From Pseudomonadota bacterium (GTDB lineage: Bacteria > Desulfobacterota > BSN033 > WVXP01 > G020346125): a stretch of DNA of 6,669 bases. Positions within the stretch are counted from its first letter, which is position 1; every line of letters begins with the position of its first letter. The notes under the pieces were generated by a model. It made no database searches. It saw only the letters and a program-made list of their open reading frames with translations, and was not told where the DNA came from. Below, one piece after another: positions 1-5,294 of the stretch. The position numbers and the translations under genes were made by a program. The DNA lies in assembly GCA_030672465.1 (NCBI GenBank), contig DAOVGJ010000184.1:1-6669 (forward strand), read 5' to 3'.

Positions 1-160
1 CGAGCGACTCGACATGAGCTCGTCGACATGCCTCAGTCGAGGACCTCAGGACTTAGTGCTGCCCTCGGCCATGAGCCCTCGACGTGAGTCTTCGACCCTG
101 AGCTCCATTCGGCCCGAGCTCATGGCCGAGGGCAGACCGAAGGGCTCAGCCGAACGGCGG
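1..160. repeat. GC-rich palindromic repeat block, left edge
   Basis: This stretch is built from short self-complementary words such as GAGCTC, GTCGAC and CTCGGCC. It contains a perfect 16-base inverted repeat, GCCCTCGGCCATGAGC at 61-76 and its complement at 118-133, with a 41-base spacer. The word TTAGTGCT (53-60) followed by CCCTCGGCC-ATGAGC (62-76) recurs almost exactly at 2988-2995 and 3012-3025, where the second word lacks one A. The two blocks therefore belong to one repeat family. The block may continue beyond the left edge of the window. An open frame crosses it, but its product has no recognisable domain and only reflects the lack of stops in GC-rich repeat DNA. Confidence 0.6.
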
Positions 161-326
161 GGAATACTTGCCCCTTTCAGCCGAGTTTGGGTCTTGCCGC
201 TATGCGGTGCGGCGGTTTGAAGGATGTAGTTACGCTCAGGAACAACGGAGTCACCTGACTTTGGAACAAAGCCTAATTCCGAGTAAAATTAAAGACCAAG
301 AAAGTTTTTTCCGGCCTGGATAGGAA
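161..326. other. Non-coding region downstream of the Gx gene
   Basis: No gene is supported here. The segment holds one arm of an inverted repeat (230-251) and a short GC hairpin, CCGC-TAT-GCGG, around 198-208. From about 270 the sequence becomes more AT-rich towards the stop codon of the Gx gene. I looked for an intrinsic terminator just past that stop, on the minus strand, and saw only a poor GGCCGG followed by an A-run, which does not qualify. Confidence 0.5.
230..251 (+). repeat. Inverted repeat arm 1 bracketing the NusG-II/Gx pair
   Basis: On the plus strand this arm reads TTACGCTCAGG, one variable base, ACAACGG, one variable base, GT. The same 22 bases occur on the minus strand at 1357-1378 with only the two variable bases changed, so 20 of 22 match. 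The arms point towards each other and enclose the NusG domain II gene and the Gx gene. I see no transposase nearby and no clear target-site duplication. Confidence 0.55.
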
Positions 327-854
327 CTACGGAATGGGATCGAACTGAACGAAGGAAAAACGAGCCATATGGGTGGTGAGATAGGTGGCGGCAATGCCGT
401 TCAAAATTCCCGTCAAAATGCCAAAAAGGAGGAGCACCGGCAAGACGTAAAAAACTTCCGAGTGTCTGATGAAAAGGAGGTAGACAATTACCAACTGGAC
501 GATATTGTGAGTATAGGCTCCCATAACGCTGATGCCCACCAGGCTGAAGATGCCCTTGAACTGCTTGTATGCCATCCCCATGACCAGGGTGCTCCCAATT
601 CCACCCCCCATCCCTAAAAAGAATGCGGGGGTGAAGAAGGTCCCCATCAAGATTGTTCCCAGGAATACCCGCAATATCGTCACCATCAACCCAACCCTCA
701 ACCCAAACATGGCGATGGCCGTCAGGGCGATAATATTGGCAAAACCGAACCGAAGCCAGGGGGAGGGCGAGGGGATGAACATTTCCACGCTGTGGATGAC
801 AACAGCCATCGCCACAAGCGAAGAGATGAAGGCATTTCGTTTGATCTTCCTCAT
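327..854 (-). CDS. Gx transporter family membrane protein (heptaprenyl diphosphate synthase component I-like; EetB-like)
   Basis: A 175-residue integral membrane protein of the family annotated as heptaprenyl diphosphate synthase component I (Hpre_diP_synt_I), now often called the Gx transporter family. Family features seen: an early segment with E24, P28, P30 and P32 leading into RFGFANII (35-42), the glycine-rich GMGGGIGS (81-88) after a PAFFLG stretch, and GAYTHNIVQL (112-121) within a hydrophobic segment. About five hydrophobic stretches cover most of the chain. The length is normal for the family. It lies 94 bases after a NusG domain II gene, its common partner. In Listeria-type flavin-based extracellular electron transfer loci the pair is, as I recall, called EetA/EetB. 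A role in membrane quinone or flavin handling is inferred. The ATG at 854 has AAAGG three bases upstream, a close ribosome site, and a hairpin with a T-run sits just before it. Confidence 0.85.
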   Translation of the reverse strand: MRKIKRNAFISSLVAMAVVIHSVEMFIPSPSPWLRFGFANIIALTAIAMFGLRVGLMVTILRVFLGTILMGTFFTPAFFLGMGGGIGSTLVMGMAYKQFKGIFSLVGISVMGAYTHNIVQLVIVYLLFIRHSEVFYVLPVLLLFGILTGILNGIAATYLTTHMARFSFVQFDPIP

Positions 855-863
855 ATACCTTTA

Positions 864-902
864 CGGGGAAAAAGCCGATTTCCCCTTGAATCGGTGGCCC
901 CG
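864..902 (-). terminator. Nested hairpin with T-run in the leader of the Gx gene (terminator or attenuator)
   Basis: Read on the minus strand, CCGATT and AATCGG form a perfect 6-base stem (875-880 with 889-894) around an 8-base loop, followed by CTTTTT (869-874). This looks like an intrinsic terminator. An outer 5-base pair, CGGGG at 898-902 with CCCCG at 864-868, encloses it. A competing fold is also possible, in which GGGGAAA of the loop and stem pairs with the TTTCCCC after the T-run. The T-run ends only 14 bases before the Gx start codon, so the structure could limit read-through from the NusG-II gene or control access to the ribosome site. Confidence 0.5.
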
Positions 903-948
903 AACATTTCGACGACCCAAAAGGGCCTAAGACAGCAAGAGGGGGAAA

Positions 949-1314
949 TCACTTGCTTACCGCATAAACGGACTGCTCATCTCCCCCTTTTATCCGAATG
1001 AAGACACGGTTTGGAAGGCAGACCAAGGTCTCGCCGGATCTACTGATGGGACCGGACTTGACACAGAGCTTGTGGGGGCAAGGGGAATCGAGGACTCGAA
1101 CGCCCTTGTTCACTATTTTCACCCTGGTCGTACCCAATTTCCCATCCACGGGGATGAGCCGGTCCTCCTCCAGGGAAAAATTCCCGACCACCCTCCCATC
1201 CACCTCGATCACGACCCATTCCCCTTCATGGTGGAAGTGCTTTATGATGGGAAAGCTGAGGAGGGTCAAAATGACCAATCCCGCGATCAAGATCTTATCC
1301 GCTAAGGTCAGCAT
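949..1314 (-). CDS. NusG domain II-containing membrane-anchored protein (EetA-like)
   Basis: A 121-residue protein with one N-terminal membrane segment (about residues 6-24) and a short extracytoplasmic domain of the NusG domain II type (PF07009). It is not the transcription factor NusG. The family signature is clear: DSPCPHKLCVKSG gives C79 and C84, and GETLVCLPNRVFI gives C99. The cysteine pair could form a disulfide or take part in redox chemistry, but that is inferred. The ATG at 1314 is the only reasonable start, since an in-frame stop lies at 1324-1326. No good ribosome site precedes it. Together with the downstream Gx gene it forms the pair often found next to ApbE flavinyltransferase, FMN-binding-domain or Rnf/Nqr-type genes. 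None of these lies in this window. Confidence 0.85.
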   Translation of the reverse strand: MLTLADKILIAGLVILTLLSFPIIKHFHHEGEWVVIEVDGRVVGNFSLEEDRLIPVDGKLGTTRVKIVNKGVRVLDSPCPHKLCVKSGPISRSGETLVCLPNRVFIRIKGGDEQSVYAVSK

Positions 1315-1356
1315 TGCGAATGTTTAGGTATCCGAAGTTCCCCGAGTTTGTGGAGA

Positions 1357-1378
1357 ACACCGTTGTCCCTGAGCGTAA
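1357..1378 (-). repeat. Inverted repeat arm 2 bracketing the NusG-II/Gx pair
   Basis: The minus-strand copy of the 22-base element seen on the plus strand at 230-251, with 20 of 22 identical bases. It begins TTACGCTCAGG and contains ACAACGG. Beyond the 22 bases the two copies diverge quickly. On the inner side there is only a loose resemblance, ending in GGAAC. Confidence 0.55.
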
Positions 1379-1443
1379 TTTGCTGGAGAAGTGGGGTACC
1401 CATCGAGGGTGAGTAGCAAGGGGAAAGGCAGCCCCTGGTTTTT

Positions 1444-1473
1444 CCTCAACCTCCAACCTCTCAACCTTGACCT
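1444..1473. repeat. Short imperfect tandem repeat (CCTCAA type)
   Basis: Successive units on the plus strand are CCTCAA, CCTCCAA, CCTCTCAA and CCTTGA, then CCT. On the minus strand this reads as GGTTGAG-type units. There are four units of 6 to 8 bases, each with small changes. No protein reading of it looks real. Confidence 0.5.
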
Positions 1474-1598
1474 GCTGAGGGGTGATGAACCCCGAAGCAC
1501 TGCGCGAAGGAACAAGGGTGTTCGCTTATGAAAGATAGAATTTGCTGTATAACCAATAGCTGACAAATATACCCCATGTAAAGGTCAAGAAGCTCTGA

Positions 1599-2726
1599 TT
1601 AGGTATTTGCTAGTTGGCTTTTGGCATAGAAGGATCGAATCCTTTGGGCAAAGAGGGCATCCAGCGCCTCGTTATCCTTGGGAGACCAACCGAATACCTT
1701 CTCCCACACCTCCTGACTCTCCATGCACAAGTAAATGAAAAGACTGGGTTCGTAATCCCGCAACCGGCGAACGATCTCCCGATACATCTCCACCCTGATG
1801 GATTTAAGATACCGAAACTTCCCATCGTTACCCGGAAAGAGCTCAGCACAGAGGATCTTAGAGGCGGGAAATCGATTACGAATGATCGGCTTCAAATAGG
1901 GAGGAAAACGAAATCCTCCTAAACTGACCCAGATGATACCCTTCCCATCGATCCTCTCGAACACCTTCTCTATAACCCCCCGGTAATCCCGTTTCCATTC
2001 AGGGTAATGGATGAGGGGATCGAAATGCAATCCGATGGGATATCCCTTTTGCTGACATTTCCTGGCTGCTTCCAATCTCTCCGCCAGGGTTGATGCGCTC
2101 AATTCCTCCTCTTTGACCACCTTTTCGGGATTCACCGACCAGGAAACCACCGTTTTTCCCCCGTGGTCCAGGTCCAGCAGGTTACTCACCTCATCCGTTT
2201 TCGTCTTCAGCTCGAAGATCCCATTTTCTTTATCGGAAAAGAAGGGAACCATGGTGGTCGAGAAATGGGTCATCTCATCAAAGGCAAGGCTATCCCCCAG
2301 TTCTCCAGTTCCCAGGCGAAAGATCCGACTTGGATTGCTGGAAAGCTTCTCCTCCACCTGGGCGAAGAGCTCATCGATATTGACATAAATGGTGATAGCG
2401 GGGTTGTTGAGATACCCTTGAAGGATGCAGTAAGAACAATCAATAGGGCAGTTGGTGATGAGATTGATGATTTGATAGCGGCAACAGATACGATGGTGGG
2501 TCCCGGGGCACGGTTTCACAAACTCGCCCTTCTGCCGGGTGATCAAAAGGCTGTGCTTTCCTTCCCCGATCGGATCCTCGAAGGAACCGAGCCTGCGCGT
2601 AGCCTCCTGTACGCTGTTTAGCATTGTTACGGGAATCTCCCCCGCTTTGCTCAAAATTCGCTCTGTCACTGGGTTTCCCGCAACCCCTCGATCCAGGAAG
2701 ATCCTTTTCAACTCATATCTTGCCAT
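1599..2726 (-). CDS. Radical SAM protein, spore photoproduct lyase family (not true SPL)
   Basis: A protein of 375 residues from the ATG at 2726. A GTG three codons earlier, at 2735, is also possible, but it has no usable ribosome site, and the ATG gives the family-like opening MARYELKRIFLD. The radical SAM cluster motif CX3CX2C is present as NCPIDCSYC; counting from the GTG the cysteines are 96, 100 and 103. It is followed by ILQGYLNNP and IYVN, which strongly match spore photoproduct lyase (SPL). At the place where SPL has its hydrogen-donor cysteine, in a context like ACTSD, this protein has LGTGE, with glycine at 142. It is therefore probably an SPL-like radical SAM enzyme of unknown substrate, not a spore DNA repair enzyme. 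Later conserved stretches include YPIGLHFDPLI (232-242) and WVSLGGFRFPP (269-279). It stands alone, 366 bases from the upstream gene and 284 from the downstream gene. Confidence 0.85.
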   Translation of the reverse strand: MARYELKRIFLDRGVAGNPVTERILSKAGEIPVTMLNSVQEATRRLGSFEDPIGEGKHSLLITRQKGEFVKPCPGTHHRICCRYQIINLITNCPIDCSYCILQGYLNNPAITIYVNIDELFAQVEEKLSSNPSRIFRLGTGELGDSLAFDEMTHFSTTMVPFFSDKENGIFELKTKTDEVSNLLDLDHGGKTVVSWSVNPEKVVKEEELSASTLAERLEAARKCQQKGYPIGLHFDPLIHYPEWKRDYRGVIEKVFERIDGKGIIWVSLGGFRFPPYLKPIIRNRFPASKILCAELFPGNDGKFRYLKSIRVEMYREIVRRLRDYEPSLFIYLCMESQEVWEKVFGWSPKDNEALDALFAQRIRSFYAKSQLANT

Positions 2727-2884
2727 GAGTTCCACTTACCGTTAATTGGAGGCTTCTCGACTTTCTGGAGATCTCTGAAAAAGTCGCTCTTCACTGCAAA
2801 GAGCGCTCGGGAGGCTACTTCGTTCCCCAACTTATTATATATGACGACATAAATATTTGCGTAGAGGAGAGAATACAAGCAAAT
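2727..2884. promoter_or_regulatory. Leader region of the radical SAM gene with a possible promoter
   Basis: This region precedes the radical SAM gene. A perfect -10-like TATAAT lies on the minus strand at 2834-2839, but no good -35 element is found 16 to 18 bases upstream, so promoter use is uncertain. A hairpin with a T-run (2778-2805) lies between this candidate promoter and the gene. No gene is visible in this stretch on either strand. Confidence 0.3.
2778..2805 (-). terminator. Candidate intrinsic terminator upstream of the radical SAM gene
   Basis: On the minus strand, CGCTCTT and AAGAGCG form a perfect 7-base stem (2799-2805 with 2785-2791) around a 7-base loop, followed by AC and TTTTT (2778-2782). 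This matches a modest intrinsic terminator. It could end the long right-hand transcription unit, although it lies about 290 bases past the ParB-like stop. It could instead act as an attenuator if transcription starts near 2830. Confidence 0.45.
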
Positions 2885-3065
2885 CCGAAATCCTAATTTC
2901 TAAACCCTAAACAAAAACAAAGCACTAATGATCAAATGACCAAAACGTTTAGGATTTAGGCATTTGGATTTAGATATTGTTTAGTATTTAGTGCTTCGGC
3001 CCGCGACGAGCCCCTCGGCCTGAGCTCGGGTCGAAGGCTCGGCCGAGTCGATTTAGGATTTATTC
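2885..3065. repeat. Composite intergenic repeat: AT-rich nested inverted repeat plus GC-rich palindromic tail
   Basis: The AT-rich half has several nested arms: AAGCACTAA at 2920-2928 with TTAGTGCTT at 2988-2996, CAAATG at 2933-2938 with CATTTG at 2961-2966, and CTAAACCCTAAAC-type sequence at 2899-2912 with GTTTAGGATTTAGG at 2947-2960 (12 of 14 paired). The GC-rich half from 2997 holds CTCGGCC (3014-3020) with GGCCGAG (3041-3047), and the 10-base palindrome CTCGGCCGAG (3038-3047). It ends in a second GATTTAGGATTTA word near 3050. I recall similar AT-rich elements between genes in several uncultured bacterial genomes, but cannot search here. The left-edge block (1-160) shares the GC-rich part. 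Confidence 0.6.
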
Positions 3066-3092
3066 CTTGTTTGACTGCAACACCGCATAGTC

Positions 3093-4067
3093 TTACGGAA
3101 CTACATCGATCATTTCCCCCAACTCCTTCCGTTCCGAGGCCTCCATCAATTTCGCAAGGATAGCCTTGAATTCCTCCACATCCGTAAAGCCAAACTCCAG
3201 CCTGAACGTGTCTCCCTCGAAATAAGGAGGGGGTTGGAGGGATATCCCTGGGCTCAACCCCAGTCCCTTCCGCTTCTCCCGAAACTCCTTTTCCAACTCC
3301 GTTAACCGGGGGTACCTCATCTCCCGGAGCCGTCTTCTCACCCGATGGGTCTTTTGAACCTTGGAGAGGCTGACGTCGGATGCTATCGCCTCTATTTCTC
3401 CTCGGACCAGTTCCCTCACCGTCATCCCATCTCTCAAGGAAATCTCCCGCAAGAAGGTCAAAACCTCCTTCAACTTATTCTCCCCCAGTTTAAGTTTTGA
3501 AACCAACCTTCCTATCTCTGCTTGATCTTCGGGGGGCAATTCCAATAGCTGGGCCGCGTTCTCCAGGGATACCTCCTCCTCTACGATATATCGCTTTATC
3601 CCGGCTCGCAACTGCACGAGCTGAGACACCTTTCCCAAAATTTTAAGGCTAGGTTGGAGGCCAAGCATGGGCATGTAATCCCTGGCAACCGACTCCTCTG
3701 AAAGCCCAAATCGGTGAATGAGTTTGTGCAGCACCATCGATTTCTCGATAAGGTTCAGCCCACGGGTTGTGAGGTTCTCGTGAAGGGCCATGTGAAAACC
3801 TTCCAGGTCGCCCAACTCCGATTTCCGGTAAGAGAAGGCCTCAATTTCTTTCAGCCCCAATTGCTCACAGACAGTCAGCCTCTTGAATCCGCTAATCACC
3901 TGGTAACCCAACCCCTGGGATTTCTCCCTTGCGATAATGGGCTGAACAAGACCAACGTGCCCTATGGATCTCCTGAGAGCCTCAAGATTGGGGTGAAAGG
4001 TCATGGAAAAGAAGTGATCCCTCGAATCGATGGCTTCAATCCCTATCTTCCTTAAAACCCGACCCAT
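3093..4067 (-). CDS. ParB/RepB/Spo0J family protein, orphan
   Basis: A 324-residue protein with a ParB-type N-terminal nuclease/CTPase-fold domain (about residues 5-105). LRRSIGHVGLVQPIIARE (31-48) matches ParB box I, SGFKRLTVCEQLG (59-71) box II, and ENLTTRGLNLIEKS (97-110) the ENxxRxxLNPIE segment. A helix-turn-helix-like stretch follows (about 119-153). The C-terminal half is helical and charged, with basic RVRRRLREMR (242-251), and matches no dimer domain I know. Box II normally reads GERRxRA; here it is GFKRLTV, which casts doubt on CTP binding. No parA is present, and the gene sits 43 bases after a glycosyltransferase gene, so a chromosome segregation role is unlikely. A DNA-binding regulator is a reasonable inference. 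The ATG at 4067 has GGAG nine bases upstream. Confidence 0.8.
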   Translation of the reverse strand: MGRVLRKIGIEAIDSRDHFFSMTFHPNLEALRRSIGHVGLVQPIIAREKSQGLGYQVISGFKRLTVCEQLGLKEIEAFSYRKSELGDLEGFHMALHENLTTRGLNLIEKSMVLHKLIHRFGLSEESVARDYMPMLGLQPSLKILGKVSQLVQLRAGIKRYIVEEEVSLENAAQLLELPPEDQAEIGRLVSKLKLGENKLKEVLTFLREISLRDGMTVRELVRGEIEAIASDVSLSKVQKTHRVRRRLREMRYPRLTELEKEFREKRKGLGLSPGISLQPPPYFEGDTFRLEFGFTDVEEFKAILAKLMEASERKELGEMIDVVP

Positions 4068-4110
4068 TTATGTTTGCTCCAGTTTGGTTTTTTTAATCCA
4101 ATTGGTCCCC

Positions 4111-4935
4111 CTATGCGCCATACCGTTTGGCCAAGTCCTCGTACTTCTTCCCCTCTTCTCGCTTCCCCCTCTTGTAAAACCCACGGGATAGAATGTGACA
4201 CTTCCTAACCAGCTCTCCCGATACCATCCTTCTTTCCTCGGCCTTCAGATCTTGAGAACGCAGGAGATTCTCCAGGGCCATCACCCGATATCGATCATTT
4301 CCCCATGACCGAGTGGAGAGCTGATCAGGGTGTCCTCCCCTTTTTACGATGAGTTTTTTTTCGATAAAGAGGACGGGATAACGGCAGGTCAATCGCAGCC
4401 AGAAATCGTAATCCTCACATACGGGCAGGGTCTCGTCAAAAGCCCCTATTTCCTCAAAGAGAGCCCTTTTCATCAGAGCCGAAGAAGGGCTGATAATGCA
4501 CAGGGGTAAACACTTCTCGAAGATCCAGCCTGAATATTTGGCATGCCTCTTCTTTGGATTGACCCTTATCCCCCTTCTTATCCAGACTTCATCGGTATAA
4601 CTCAGCGGGAACTGGGGGTTTGCCTCCATACACCGCACCTGAATTTCCAATTTCCTCGGCTCCCACAGATCATCGGAATCCAAGAAGGCAACATACTTTC
4701 CCCTGGAAACCCTCAAACCCAAATTCCTGGCGGCGCTGACACCACTGTTATCTTGAGAAATGTATTTTACCTTATTGCCGAAGACCCTTAAGGACTCACC
4801 GGTCCCATCCGTCGACCCATCATCCACCACCCACAATTTGAAATCCCGGTAGGTCTGCTTCAGGACGGAATCGATGGCATCTTTTACCCTGGGGAGCCTG
4901 TTATAGGTGGGTATGACCACCGAAACCCTCGCCAT
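4111..4935 (-). CDS. Glycosyltransferase family 2 (GT-A fold)
   Basis: A 274-residue cytoplasmic or membrane-associated glycosyltransferase that should move a sugar from a nucleotide-sugar donor to an acceptor, probably for surface polysaccharide or lipopolysaccharide. The GT2 features are in order: VSVVIPTYNRL (4-14), VVDDGSTDGT (36-45), NSGVSAARNLG (63-73), the metal-binding DSDD (86-89) and the likely catalytic-base region CEDYDFWLRL (173-182). A GGHPDQLS segment (200-207) follows, as in many GT2 proteins of this type. The C-terminal 70 residues are charged and helical. No membrane segment is seen. The ATG at 4935 follows the Rho-N-like stop by 11 bases, with AAGGG about eight bases upstream, so the two genes are very probably co-transcribed. 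The donor and acceptor cannot be read from the sequence. Confidence 0.9.
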   Translation of the reverse strand: MARVSVVIPTYNRLPRVKDAIDSVLKQTYRDFKLWVVDDGSTDGTGESLRVFGNKVKYISQDNSGVSAARNLGLRVSRGKYVAFLDSDDLWEPRKLEIQVRCMEANPQFPLSYTDEVWIRRGIRVNPKKRHAKYSGWIFEKCLPLCIISPSSALMKRALFEEIGAFDETLPVCEDYDFWLRLTCRYPVLFIEKKLIVKRGGHPDQLSTRSWGNDRYRVMALENLLRSQDLKAEERRMVSGELVRKCHILSRGFYKRGKREEGKKYEDLAKRYGA

Positions 4936-4946
4936 GCCATTTACCC

Positions 4947-5276
4947 TTATGCCATTTTCCGAGTCATTTTCTTCAGTCTGTTAATTCGGCGCTTATAGAT
5001 TTTCGCTATTCGAGCATCCTCCTTCTTGACCGCCTCCTCCTTCAGGGCCTTAAATTCGCGGATCCTCTTCTTGAGATCTGGCACGCTCACCTCAGCCTTC
5101 TTCTCAACCTTCTCCTCCTTCTTCACCTCCTCCTCGATTCCGCGGAATTTTCTGACGGCCGCAAGCAGTTCCTCCTTTTTCATAGCATGAACGCCCGTGA
5201 TCTCGGGGATCTGCGAAGCAATCTCCCTCAGCTCCTTCGCCGTCATCTTCTCCAGGGGTTTTTCCTTCTTCTCCAT
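4947..5276 (-). CDS. Small Rho N-terminal-domain (SAP-like) protein
   Basis: A 109-residue, very lysine- and glutamate-rich protein. Residues 8-46, LEKMTAKELREIA through EELLAAVRKFRG, match the helix-extended-helix Rho_N/SAP-like fold that opens transcription terminator Rho and is also found in small stand-alone proteins. A charged linker (48-62) follows, then a helical, probably coiled-coil segment (66-107) ending in basic RRINRLKKMTRK. There is no ATPase domain, so this is not Rho. Nucleic acid or ribonucleoprotein binding is inferred from the fold and the basic tail. It has the best ribosome site in the window, AAGGAGG five bases before the ATG, which suggests strong translation. It lies 18 bases after the YhhQ-like gene and 11 before the glycosyltransferase. 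Confidence 0.75.
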   Translation of the reverse strand: MEKKEKPLEKMTAKELREIASQIPEITGVHAMKKEELLAAVRKFRGIEEEVKKEEKVEKKAEVSVPDLKKRIREFKALKEEAVKKEDARIAKIYKRRINRLKKMTRKMA

Positions 5277-5294
5277 ATCTCCCTCCTTTTCAAT

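Larger units (their letters stand above)
1315..1598. other. Intergenic region with short repeats upstream of the NusG-II gene
   Basis: This stretch separates the stop of the radical SAM gene from the NusG-II start. It contains an inverted repeat arm (1357-1378), a CCTCAA-type short tandem repeat (1444-1473) and a GGGGT-GATGA-ACCCC hairpin (1479-1493). I find no convincing promoter and no T-run after the hairpin on either strand. An 80-codon open frame on the minus strand (1566-1324) runs through these repeats. Its product is arginine- and serine-rich, resembles no family I know, and has no ribosome site, so I treat it as spurious. Confidence 0.5.

Noticed and set aside
14..220. Open frame of 68 codons on the plus strand at the left edge
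   Set aside because: It lies within the GC-rich palindromic block and reflects low stop-codon frequency there; no domain or ribosome site.
369..930. Open frames on the plus strand opposite the Gx gene
   Set aside because: The minus-strand frame encodes a clear membrane family protein with conserved motifs; the opposite frames are shadows without family features.
949..1314. Transcription factor NusG
   Set aside because: The protein has a membrane anchor and only the domain-II-like part with the cysteine signature, and lacks the NGN and KOW domains.
998..1327. Open frames on the plus strand opposite the NusG-II gene
   Set aside because: The minus-strand product carries the NusG domain II cysteine signature; the plus-strand products do not resemble any family.
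1324..1566. Open frame of 80 codons on the minus strand directly upstream of the NusG-II gene
   Set aside because: It runs through the tandem repeat and one inverted repeat arm, has no ribosome site, an arginine/serine-rich composition and no recognisable domain.
200..3090. Ten-base match CTATGCGGTG between 200-209 and the minus strand at 3081-3090, both beside the repeat blocks
   Set aside because: The sequence diverges directly beyond it and the orientation relative to the repeats differs, so it is not good evidence of a shared element.
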